A program made the position numbers and the translations under genes. Under the pieces are notes generated by a model. That model had not been told where the DNA came from and did not search any database. It worked only from the letters and a program-made list of their open reading frames with translations. Below, one piece after another: positions 17,041 to 23,794 of a stretch of DNA of 40,693 nt (position 1 is the stretch's first letter; each line of letters starts with the position of its first letter). This stretch comes from an uncultured Kiritimatiellota bacterium (lineage in GTDB: Bacteria > Verrucomicrobiota > Kiritimatiellia > RFP12 > UBA1067), in the NCBI GenBank assembly GCA_934667425.1, contig CAKULV010000031.1, positions 1 through 40,693 of the forward strand, written 5' to 3'.

Positions 17041-17107
17041 CTTAAGGATTTACGATTTTTCGATCTGCGATTTACGATCGCATTTTGGAATTTGGTCATT
17101 TGATGAT
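17041..17107 (-). repeat. AT-rich dispersed repeat, copy 3
   Basis: Read on the minus strand: TCATCAAATGACCAAATTC, then ATCGTAAATCGCAGATCG and AAAAATCGTAAATC. It aligns almost base for base with the plus-strand copy at 10218-10281, about 6.8 kb away and in the opposite orientation. Confidence 0.85.
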
Positions 17108-17161
17108 TGAGTCGGTCTGGCTTGGTAGGCGATTTCGATGGAATCGCCGCCGTACACACAC

Positions 17162-17225
17162 GGGAGGGACGCGCTCCTGCGCGTCCGTTGCCCCACGCCG
17201 CTTTCGGTCGAGCGGGAGCTCGACC
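17162..17225. repeat. Two small palindromes, CAGGAG/CGGGAG-loop type
   Basis: GGACGCG-CTCCTG-CGCGTCC at 17167-17186 is preceded by GGGAG. GGTCGAG-CGGGAG-CTCGACC at 17206-17225 is followed by ATCCCGC. Each has a perfect 7-bp stem and a 6-base loop; the loops CAGGAG (minus-strand reading of the first) and CGGGAG are near-identical while the stems differ. Confidence 0.75.
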
Positions 17226-17315
17226 ATCCCGCGCATTACGCAACGATGTCCACGGCACCCGGCGGTTAGGGACAACCGTCTCCCAGGAAACGGCCATTCA
17301 CTGCGATGGCGGGAG

Positions 17316-17335
17316 GGACGCAATTCATCGCGTCC
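17316..17335 (-). repeat. Small palindrome, ATGAAT-loop type
   Basis: Minus strand GGACGC-GATGAATT-GCGTCC followed by CTCCC. It shares its loop with the hairpins at 9898 and 10066, and its left flank GATGGCGGGAGGG recalls the sequence near 10018. Confidence 0.75.
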
Positions 17336-17467
17336 GTGTTCTCGGTCGCAACAAGTGCGACCCTCCCGTACGTCGAGTCCGTGTTCTCGGTCGCAACAAG
17401 TGCGACCCTCCCGTACGTCGAGTCCGTGTTCTCGGTCGCAACAAGTGCGACCCTCCCGTATGTCGAG
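17333..17467 (+). repeat. Three tandem copies of a 45-bp unit, each holding an ACAAG-loop hairpin
   Basis: Units at 17333-17377, 17378-17422 and 17423-17467 are identical except for one base in the third. Each contains GGTCGCA-ACAAG-TGCGACC followed by CTCCC. The 15-codon period leaves all frames open, which is why long false reading frames cross here. There are no unique spacers, so it is not a CRISPR array. Confidence 0.95.
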
Positions 17468-17485
17468 ATTCGCCATTTTCGGGAG

Positions 17486-17504
17486 GGACACGCTTGTCGT
17501 GTCC
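17486..17504 (-). repeat. Small palindrome, ACAAG-loop type, inverted relative to the tandem units
   Basis: Minus strand GGACACG-ACAAG-CGTGTCC followed by CTCCC. It closes the tandem array in the same way that the right arm closes the pair at 15391-15461, with a related spacer containing ATTCGCC and TTTT. Confidence 0.85.
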
Positions 17505-17528
17505 GGGGTTTTGCAACTGCCTTTTAGG

Positions 17529-18167
17529 TCAAACGACCCGAAGGCGTTGCGCCGGGACGCCAAACACCGTGATTCCGGGATCCACACTCCGCATCACCGC
17601 ACTCCCGATTCCCACGGTCGCGCCGTTGCCGATTGAAATGCGCGGGACTATCCTTGCCCCCGGGAATACGGATGCGCGTTCGCCTATCGATACGCCGCCG
17701 CCTATCGACACAAGCGAATAGACGTGCGAAAAATCCCCGAGCACGGTATCGTGGCCAATCACCGTACCATGGAACACGCAGGCATGCCTTCCGACCTTCA
17801 CATCCGCCGTCAGCACCACGTTGTGGGCAACGAACGAGCCTTCGCCTACGGTGACGTTTGGCCCGAGCGACGCAGACCTGTGGACTATCGGGATGAATCG
17901 TCCGCCCCTGGATTCAATCATCCCGGCACAACGCTTCCTCGCCTCAACGTTACCCAAGGCCGTCACGAACACGTCATCGCCCTCAATCGCGTAGGACTCC
18001 GGAGACCCGATTATGGAGGGATACCCGTCAAAACCGGCGAGCGCATGCGGATTGCCGTCAAGATAGCCCTTGATGCGGAAGGCCTCGCCAAAGCCGCAGG
18101 CCTCGCGGGCCGCCGCGAACATCTCGCGTCCAAAGCCACCCGCCCCGATGATCAGCAGGTTCTTCAA
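17529..18167 (-). CDS. NeuD/PglD-family sugar O/N-acyltransferase (left-handed beta-helix)
   Basis: A 212-residue protein of normal length for the NeuD/PglD family, which transfer acetyl from acetyl-CoA to a sugar. Residues about 1-75 form the Rossmann-like sugar-nucleotide domain, opening with NLLIIGAGGFGREMF. Residues about 90-205 carry hexapeptide repeats (ASLGPN, VTVGEG, SFVAHN, VKVGRH, VSIGER, ARIVPR, ISIGNG, ATVGIG), with the catalytic-type His in VAHNVVL or CVFHGTVIGHD, ending in ITVFGVPAQRL. The start is TTG 18167, because AGGAGG sits 7 bases upstream and the codon overlaps the stop of the acyl-carrier-like gene (TTGA). Position after that gene suggests modification of a surface glycan or an acyl intermediate. 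No other polysaccharide genes are nearby, so the pathway is unknown. Confidence 0.85.
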   Translation of the reverse strand: MKNLLIIGAGGFGREMFAAAREACGFGEAFRIKGYLDGNPHALAGFDGYPSIIGSPESYAIEGDDVFVTALGNVEARKRCAGMIESRGGRFIPIVHRSASLGPNVTVGEGSFVAHNVVLTADVKVGRHACVFHGTVIGHDTVLGDFSHVYSLVSIGGGVSIGERASVFPGARIVPRISIGNGATVGIGSAVMRSVDPGITVFGVPAQRLRVV

Positions 18168-18388
18168 GCGTTTTCCTCCTTGACTCCCGCCGCCGCCATC
18201 AGGTCCGCAATGCTCCTGAACTCCCGGAACTGTTCAGGCGTAAGCCTCGCCCCGTATTCATCCTCAAGCATGACATAAAGGGCAAAGCCCATCATCGACC
18301 CCCACCCGCGCACGGATCGGAACTCAAGGCCGGGAGTGACGCAGGGCGTCTCCAGGATGCCGGCAACCCTATCGAGAAATTCATTCAT
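18164..18388 (-). CDS. Small acyl-carrier-protein-like protein
   Basis: A 74-residue acidic protein with the size and helical outline of an acyl carrier protein. The helix-2 start reads VRGWGSMMGFALYVMLEDEY, where the Ser would carry phosphopantetheine; the usual Asp before it is replaced by Gly (GS instead of DS), as happens in divergent carrier proteins of specialised pathways. Helix 3/4 is GARLTPEQFREF and SIADLMAAAG. Its start overlaps the metallophosphoesterase stop by 8 bases and its stop overlaps the acetyltransferase start by 4, so all three are translationally coupled. It is probably not the fatty-acid ACP, given the divergent site and context. A non-functional site is possible. Confidence 0.68.
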   Translation of the reverse strand: MNEFLDRVAGILETPCVTPGLEFRSVRGWGSMMGFALYVMLEDEYGARLTPEQFREFRSIADLMAAAGVKEENA

Positions 18389-19517
18389 TTCGCCGCAAGA
18401 CTATCTCAGTGATTTCCGTAGGATTGAAGAGCCGCAACGGGAATCCGGCCCACTGGCCAGTGCCCGGAGACAGGTACAGGTAGCGTCCGGCGCCAAACCC
18501 GTACAGGCCATGCGTACGGCCTTCGTTCGACAGGGCGACAATGGGCCTGAACAGTGGCATTATGCCGCCATGGGTGTGCCCCGAAAGCTGCAGCCTCGCG
18601 CCCATGGCCGCAGAACCCACCGAATCGGTCCACGGACGATGGAACAGCAGTATCCGAAACGCGGCGGCAGGGACGCCTTCAAATGCGCCGACGGCCCTGC
18701 CTTTCTTGCCGGTGAACGCAGGGTCTTTCACCGCGCCTATCGCAATGGCATCGTTGCCGCGCCGGACAACCATCGCCCCGGAATCCTCCGGGAAACATAT
18801 CCCCCAACGCTTGAGGGCAACGCCCCATCGATCCCATTCCCAATACGCCTCGTGGTTTCCCGTGCAGCCAACCACGCCATCCCTGGCGCGAAGCCCGGCA
18901 AGCGGCTCGAGATCCCCCTCGCGATCCGCCACATGCCCGTCCACAAAGTCACCCGTGATGGCAACGATGTCTGCATCAAGCGAGTTTACGCGGTCCACGA
19001 TCCGTTCAAAATGCGCCCTTCTCGCCGCCGTGGAGCAATGCAGGTCGCTCATGTGCACAATGCGGTATCCATCGAATGCGGGTGGCAATTCTTTCCATGA
19101 CAGCTCCACTCGGCGGACACACGGCACTCGCACACCCTCGTATATGCCCCACACGGACAATGCCGCCGAAGCGATCGCGATCAGCATCGTGCGGATGCGC
19201 ACTGTGCGCAACGCCACCGGCCTTCCGCAAAGGCGAAACGCAGCATCTGCCAGAGCAAGCACGAAGGCGAGCCCGGTAAACATCATAGCCCAGGAGTACA
19301 CCGCGCCGTAGGACCATATGACGGACAGCGGAAGATCCGGCACGAAGCTGTCCCCTCCGGCGACGGCGAAGAACGCGAACTTGCCGAAGGCCAACGCAAG
19401 CAGGGCCGCAAGCAGAAGGGACGTGCGAAGCCGAAGCCTCAACGGCGCCACCGCCACCAGAAGCGACATCCCCCATGCGCATGCGGCCACTGCCTGAAAC
19501 GCGATTCTCCAGATCAT
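18381..19517 (-). CDS. Membrane-anchored metallophosphoesterase (YkuE/YaeI-like)
   Basis: A 378-residue protein with about four N-terminal membrane segments (residues about 5-25, 30-50, 65-90 and 108-128) followed by a calcineurin-like phosphoesterase domain. All metal-binding motifs are present: YRIVHMSDLHCS (about residue 150), ITGDFVDGH, CTGNHEAY, LLFHRP and LQLSGHTHGG (about 325). Proteins of this kind hydrolyse phosphoesters such as UDP-diacylglucosamine or other lipid-linked phosphates at the membrane; the exact substrate is not readable. AGGGGA lies about 8 bases before ATG 19517. It follows cysS by 27 bases and overlaps the next gene by 8, forming one operon. Confidence 0.88.
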   Translation of the reverse strand: MIWRIAFQAVAACAWGMSLLVAVAPLRLRLRTSLLLAALLALAFGKFAFFAVAGGDSFVPDLPLSVIWSYGAVYSWAMMFTGLAFVLALADAAFRLCGRPVALRTVRIRTMLIAIASAALSVWGIYEGVRVPCVRRVELSWKELPPAFDGYRIVHMSDLHCSTAARRAHFERIVDRVNSLDADIVAITGDFVDGHVADREGDLEPLAGLRARDGVVGCTGNHEAYWEWDRWGVALKRWGICFPEDSGAMVVRRGNDAIAIGAVKDPAFTGKKGRAVGAFEGVPAAAFRILLFHRPWTDSVGSAAMGARLQLSGHTHGGIMPLFRPIVALSNEGRTHGLYGFGAGRYLYLSPGTGQWAGFPLRLFNPTEITEIVLRRNE

Positions 19518-19544
19518 GCGTACAGTCCCCTAGTCAGGCGGTGT

Positions 19545-20954
19545 TCACCTTCTCGTCACGCTCTGCCCGTCGCGGGAATCCTTGACGACCCACCCTGCGG
19601 CGGCGATCTCGTCGCGGATGCGATCGCTCTCGGCCCAGTTCTTCGCCTTGCGCGCTTCGGAGCGCTGGTTCAGCAGAGCCTGTATCTCCGGCGGCACTTC
19701 GGCCTTTTCAGATTTACCGAAGAAGATGACTCCGAGCACGGAATCCATGCGCCTGAACACGTCAAGGATGGCCGCAGCACTGGATAGCGGCACGTCGCCG
19801 CCCTGCATCCAGGCGTTCGCGTGGCGAACAAGCTCGAAGAGCGCGGCGAACGCCTTTGGCGTGTTGAGGTCGTCGTTTATCGCCGCAGTGAACTCCGCGA
19901 GCGCATTCTGCGCGAATTCAGGGACAGGGCCTCCGGCACCGGCACCGCCTGCCAAGCGCTCAAGGGCGTCAACGCAAGTGTCTATGCGGGCAAGGGACTT
20001 GCGGGCATCCTCAAGTGCGCTGAACGCGAAGTTGAGCCCCTGGCGATAGTGGGCGTTCACGAGTACATACCTGATCTCGCGTCCGCTCCATCCCTTCTCG
20101 ATCAGATCCCGGAGCGTGAAGAAGTTCCCTGCGGACTTGCTCATCTTCTCTCCGTTGACCTTAAGGTGCGCACAGTGCATCCATGTCTTCACGAATTCCT
20201 TGCCGGTGGCGGCCTCCGCCTGGGCGATCTCGTTCTCATGGTGCGGGAAGAGGTTGTCTATGCCTCCGGTATGCAGGTCGAACGTCTCTCCGAGGTACTT
20301 CATCGACATGGCGGAGCACTCGATGTGCCATCCCGGACGTCCACGCCCCCACGGCGAGTCCCAGCCGACGGGGCCGTCAGACGGCTCCCACGCTTTCCAG
20401 AGCGCGAAGTCGCCGACATTCTCCTTGTCGTACTCGTCGGCGGCGCAGCGCGCGCCCGTGCGCTGGCTGTCGAAATCTATGTGCGCAAGCTTCCCGTACC
20501 CCGGGAACTTCGTGACGGCAAAGTACACGCTGCCGTCGTCGCTCTTGTACGCGACCCCCTTGTCGATGAGCTTCTCCACAAGCGAAATCATTTCGGGAAT
20601 ATGGTCGGTCGCCGCAGGATAGACCTCGGCAGGCTGGACATTGAGTTTCTTGAGGTCCGCGAAGAACGCCTCCTTGTACGTCTTCGTGTAGTCCGTAAGG
20701 GGGACGTTCGCGGCATTCGCCCCGCGGATCGTCTTGTCGTCCACATCCGTGAGGTTCATCACCTGCTTCACCCTCATCCCGTTGAACTGGATGGCCCTGC
20801 GGAGGATATCCTCGAACGTGTATGCGCGGAAGTTTCCGATATGCGCGAAGTTGTACACCGTAGGTCCGCACGTGTACATCCTGATCGTGTTGTCGGCGAT
20901 CGGCGCAAGCGGCTCGTCGCGCCTTGTCAGCGAATTGAATACTTTCATTTCCAT
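19545..20954 (-). CDS. cysS: Cysteinyl-tRNA synthetase
   Basis: A 469-residue class I synthetase of standard length that charges tRNA-Cys. The ATP site has MYTCGPTVYNFAHIGNFRAY (HIGN variant of HIGH, about residues 27-46) and GEKMSKSAGNFF (KMSKS, about 270). Zinc ligands are the Cys of TCGPT, the Cys of WHIECSAMS and the HHENE region. The C-terminal helical domain ends in KAKNWAESDRIRDEIAAAGW, highly typical of CysS. Two ATG codons lie six bases apart (20954 and 20948); the extended -10 box ends 10 bases before the first, so the mRNA is leaderless or nearly so whichever is used. It heads the operon with the metallophosphoesterase, acyl-carrier-like and acetyltransferase genes. Confidence 0.98.
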   Translation of the reverse strand: MEMKVFNSLTRRDEPLAPIADNTIRMYTCGPTVYNFAHIGNFRAYTFEDILRRAIQFNGMRVKQVMNLTDVDDKTIRGANAANVPLTDYTKTYKEAFFADLKKLNVQPAEVYPAATDHIPEMISLVEKLIDKGVAYKSDDGSVYFAVTKFPGYGKLAHIDFDSQRTGARCAADEYDKENVGDFALWKAWEPSDGPVGWDSPWGRGRPGWHIECSAMSMKYLGETFDLHTGGIDNLFPHHENEIAQAEAATGKEFVKTWMHCAHLKVNGEKMSKSAGNFFTLRDLIEKGWSGREIRYVLVNAHYRQGLNFAFSALEDARKSLARIDTCVDALERLAGGAGAGGPVPEFAQNALAEFTAAINDDLNTPKAFAALFELVRHANAWMQGGDVPLSSAAAILDVFRRMDSVLGVIFFGKSEKAEVPPEIQALLNQRSEARKAKNWAESDRIRDEIAAAGWVVKDSRDGQSVTRR

Positions 20955-20964
20955 AAATGCTCCT

Positions 20965-20973
20965 ATTATAGCA
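20965..20973 (-). promoter_or_regulatory. Extended -10 promoter close to the cysS start
   Basis: Minus strand TGCTATAAT (20973 to 20965), a perfect extended -10 element ending 10 bases before ATG 20954. The AGGAG that follows would be removed or split by the predicted transcription start, leaving a leader of only a few bases. Confidence 0.7.
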
Positions 20974-21028
20974 TGCTTCTACCAACGGCGGCATCGGCAT
21001 GGCCGCAGGCGACATGCGCCCACGACGC

Positions 21029-21967
21029 TCAATCCGCGAGCGGAATCAGCTCCAGCGTTGTGCCTCCATAGTTCGACACGCACAGGAAGCCCTTCCACAC
21101 GCAGGGTTCGCTCGGGCGCACAAAGCCCCCCTTGCGGATGAACTTCAGCTTGCCTGACGCCGTCACCATCTCGGCGGCATCGCCGCGCATGTCGGCAATG
21201 TAGACATTGTCTGCGGCATCCACGCACATGCCGTCAGGCGTGACGGAAGCTCCGCCCGCATGGATGACCTCTTCGCACTTCACGATGCGTCCGTCACCGC
21301 CGGGGGTCAGCCTCCACACGCGGCCGTCTCCATAGTTGCCAGTGTAGATTATGCCCTTGGAAGTCACCGCCACGCCGTTGAGGCCTCCTCGGATCTGCGG
21401 ATTCCTGGTCACGTCGGAGAACACGCACTGCGGATCGGCGGGCGTGTTGCCGACGCGCACATTGCGGTCTGCCGCGTCAAACATGTAAAGCCCGCTCGAC
21501 GCCGCGCCGTCGCCGCGCTTTGTCCCGTAGAGGAACGCCTGGGTAAGGTAGAGCCTGCCATTCAGGTATTTCACGCCATTCGCGTTGTCGAGGCCAACCG
21601 CCACAGCCTCGCACGTGTCCACCTTGTCGTCCTTGAACGTTATGCGCAGAAGCCGTCCCCTGGAATCCTTCTGGTTGTCGCAGACGTACAGTTCGCCGGA
21701 AGGTCCGAAGCATATGCCCATGGGCGACGCATACCCGCTTTCCGGGCATGGCGGCACATCGAACCATTTCGTCGGCGCGGAATCCGGCGAGTCAAGGCGG
21801 AACACCGCCCCCGGCTGAGTCCTGTCGTTGTTGGGGGCGGCAATCACAAGCCTGCCCTTGGCGTCCACGCACATTCCGTCAGGGGTGGTGCACGACTGCG
21901 GCATCTGAACCGTAACGGCATTGGCGGCAAATGCGGCGAAACAGACAACACAAGGCAACATATTCAT
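21029..21967 (-). CDS. Secreted SMP-30/gluconolactonase-like beta-propeller protein
   Basis: A 312-residue protein with a short signal peptide (MNMLPCVVCFAAFAANAVTV). The repeated pattern of a six-bladed propeller is clear: TPDGMCVDAKGRLVIAAPNN, ASPMGICFGPSGELYVCDNQ, GLDNANGVKYLNGRLYLTQA, GGLNGVAVTSKGIIYTGNYG and TPDGMCVDAADNVYIADMRG. Members of this family are often metal-dependent sugar-lactone hydrolases, with Glu/Asn/Asp ligands in the central channel. I could not assign all ligands, so it may instead be a non-enzymatic NHL-like propeller. SD AAGGAA lies 6 bases before ATG 21967. It follows the dehydrogenase gene after 85 bases, so membership of the same transcript is uncertain. Confidence 0.75.
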   Translation of the reverse strand: MNMLPCVVCFAAFAANAVTVQMPQSCTTPDGMCVDAKGRLVIAAPNNDRTQPGAVFRLDSPDSAPTKWFDVPPCPESGYASPMGICFGPSGELYVCDNQKDSRGRLLRITFKDDKVDTCEAVAVGLDNANGVKYLNGRLYLTQAFLYGTKRGDGAASSGLYMFDAADRNVRVGNTPADPQCVFSDVTRNPQIRGGLNGVAVTSKGIIYTGNYGDGRVWRLTPGGDGRIVKCEEVIHAGGASVTPDGMCVDAADNVYIADMRGDAAEMVTASGKLKFIRKGGFVRPSEPCVWKGFLCVSNYGGTTLELIPLAD

Positions 21968-22052
21968 CAGTCATTCCTTTCTTAGCTTAAGTGAATCCTT
22001 GGCAAAAACATCCTGCATCACGCCATGACGGTCCGGCGTCGTGTTGGCATGC

Positions 22053-22967
22053 CTACTGCAACGCACCCCTTTCGGCAAGTTCGCGAAAGAACCTCGTCAT
22101 ATAGTCCGGGGAGAACGCGGAAGCGTGCGGGAAGCGAAACAGTCCGGGCAGACTTGCCGCAAGCGGCGAAGACTCCGACAGCGGCTCGTGCCTGAAGACG
22201 TCCAGAAACGCCGCCGCGATCCTGCGCTCGCGCAATGCCTCGGAAAGCGCATGCTCGTCTATTGCATTCCCTCGCCCGACATTGATGAGAACCGCACTGC
22301 GCTTCATCCTGCCGAGGATTTCCGCGTCCACGATGTCATCCGTGCCGGTATCCGACGGCAAGACGCAGATCAGCCAATCCGCATCCGAGACCGCCTTCGG
22401 CAGCTCCGCCAGATTTCCCCTGCGTATTCCGCAGACCTGCACGCCAAGCGACACAAGCTTCCCGCCTATGGCCCTCCCTATGCGCCCATACCCGAGAATC
22501 ACGGCCCTTGTCCCGGCAAGCGAGAAGCAGACGTCCCCGAGATCCACCCGGCGCCACAGATCGGCGGCATCGCCGCTCTGCTGCCAACGGTATGCAGGGT
22601 AGATCCCCCGGCACCAGGCAAGCATGTACGCGATCACGGTCTCGCTCATTATCGCGCCGTGGAACTCTCCGTGGAACTTCACCACGCCATGCGGCATATC
22701 CGCATCTGAAGGCAGCAGCTCCCGTCCCGCGCCCGGGGTGGCAAGCACCTTCAGTCGTGGGGCGTACCCGAACCACTCCTTGCGGAACTCCCAGCATATC
22801 GCATGGGTGGCGGACGGCAACTCCCTGAGGAAATCGCATTCGCCACGGACGGCCACGACTTCCTGACCGGCCACAAGGGACTTGAAGAAATCCAGGTCTG
22901 ACGTCTCGATCCTGAACGGTCGCTCCGGCCAGTTCAGCCATATGAGAAAGCGGTTCTCCATCCTCAT
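22053..22967 (-). CDS. D-isomer-specific 2-hydroxyacid dehydrogenase, divergent
   Basis: About 304 residues with the two-domain fold of NAD-dependent D-2-hydroxyacid dehydrogenases, which reduce 2-oxo acids. The NAD-binding motif is AVILGYGRIGRAIG (about residue 150). The catalytic triad appears as Arg in LINVGRGNAID, Glu in AFLDVFRHEPL, and His in FRFPHASAFS. The N-terminal domain is unusual (LIWLNWPERPF opening) and poorly conserved, so the substrate cannot be named. ATG 22967 overlaps the acyltransferase stop by 4 bases (ATGA); ATG 22961, with GAGGG 6 bases upstream, is an equally good start. Confidence 0.82.
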   Translation of the reverse strand: MRMENRFLIWLNWPERPFRIETSDLDFFKSLVAGQEVVAVRGECDFLRELPSATHAICWEFRKEWFGYAPRLKVLATPGAGRELLPSDADMPHGVVKFHGEFHGAIMSETVIAYMLAWCRGIYPAYRWQQSGDAADLWRRVDLGDVCFSLAGTRAVILGYGRIGRAIGGKLVSLGVQVCGIRRGNLAELPKAVSDADWLICVLPSDTGTDDIVDAEILGRMKRSAVLINVGRGNAIDEHALSEALRERRIAAAFLDVFRHEPLSESSPLAASLPGLFRFPHASAFSPDYMTRFFRELAERGALQ

Positions 22968-23794
22968 CCCTCTGTGGGAAGCCCCCATTCGTCAAGCTGC
23001 GCCTTTATCCAGTCGAACACCTTCTGGTGCATTTCCTTCGCGGTGCCAGTGATTGGCGGTCCGCACCTGAGCCGTATGTCTTTCGAAGGATCCACCGGAC
23101 CGAAATCCTTCAGCCACCCCTTGCCGCCGGGACGGGTCGGCTCGCAATCCGTCTTGACGGCGATCGGCATGACCGGCACGCCGGCCTTCTCCGCCAGCTT
23201 CGCGCCTATCGACGAATACAGCTTCCGCGAAAACACGCGTTCCCTTGCTCCTTGCGGGAAGATCAGGATCGAGTGCCCCTCCTTGATGCGGGCCACGCCC
23301 TCCTTGAACACCTGCAGCAGGTCCTCCCTCGGAGACTTGCGCCCGAGTGGTATCAGCCCCATGTGCGCCGCAGCGCGCTTCAGGGCCGGCAGGCGGGAAA
23401 GCGAGGCCTTCACGAATACGTTGAACGGGCCGTACGTGAGAAGCACTGGCGGAAGCATTATGGTCTCAAGCGTCGACATGTGGTTGCTCAGATATACAAC
23501 CGGCCCCTTGTACCCGTTGCGGTTCTCCCATCCGTCGGCGGTCACCTTTATTCCGTAGCGCTCCGCCTTCTGATGCGCCTTGAAGCAGCACAATGCCCAG
23601 AGTTCGGTGGTCAGGGACCTGAAGAACTCCCTCACCGCGCAATACGGGAACACGAAGAATACGCTCATGGTGAACCCGAACGTCGTCCATCGCCCCTTCT
23701 TCCTCGGTTCTGGCGCCAGCACGTCCGGACTGGAGACGTACCCGCCCGTCTTGACTATGGAATCCCTGAAATCACTCAGCGTTGTTTGCTTCAC
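22964..23794 (-). CDS. PlsC-like 1-acyl-glycerol-3-phosphate acyltransferase
   Basis: About 276 residues of the lysophospholipid acyltransferase fold, which transfers acyl chains to membrane lipid precursors. A hydrophobic segment (TFGFTMSVFFVFPYCAVREF, about residue 40) precedes motif I, VVYLSNHMSTLET, and motif III, ILIFPQGARERVFS. Both differ from the textbook forms: Glu replaces Asp in the H(x)4D catalytic dyad, and FPQGAR replaces FPEGTR. Activity is still plausible because Glu can serve and the motif spacing is intact, but substrate choice may differ. The start is probably GTG 23794: AGGAGG lies 9 bases upstream, whereas the ATG at 23803 directly abuts the SD. The gene overlaps the end of the coiled-coil gene by 23 bases. 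Confidence 0.83.
   Translation of the reverse strand: MKQTTLSDFRDSIVKTGGYVSSPDVLAPEPRKKGRWTTFGFTMSVFFVFPYCAVREFFRSLTTELWALCCFKAHQKAERYGIKVTADGWENRNGYKGPVVYLSNHMSTLETIMLPPVLLTYGPFNVFVKASLSRLPALKRAAAHMGLIPLGRKSPREDLLQVFKEGVARIKEGHSILIFPQGARERVFSRKLYSSIGAKLAEKAGVPVMPIAVKTDCEPTRPGGKGWLKDFGPVDPSKDIRLRCGPPITGTAKEMHQKVFDWIKAQLDEWGLPTEG

Larger units (their letters stand above)
16933..17528. other. Gene-free repeat block
   Basis: These 596 bases carry the GH20 promoter at the left and then repeats: an AT-rich copy (17041-17107), hairpins at 17162, 17206, 17316 and 17486, and three 45-bp tandem units. Open frames crossing the block in both directions simply translate the repeats and are not supported as genes. 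Confidence 0.75.

Noticed and set aside
17333..17467. Possible CRISPR-like array
   Set aside because: The 45-bp units are directly adjacent with no unique spacers, and no cas gene is nearby.
17085..17721. Overlapping frames of 160-200 codons across the tandem repeats on both strands
   Set aside because: They translate the 45-bp repeat, which happens to lack stops, and overlap the well-supported acetyltransferase gene.
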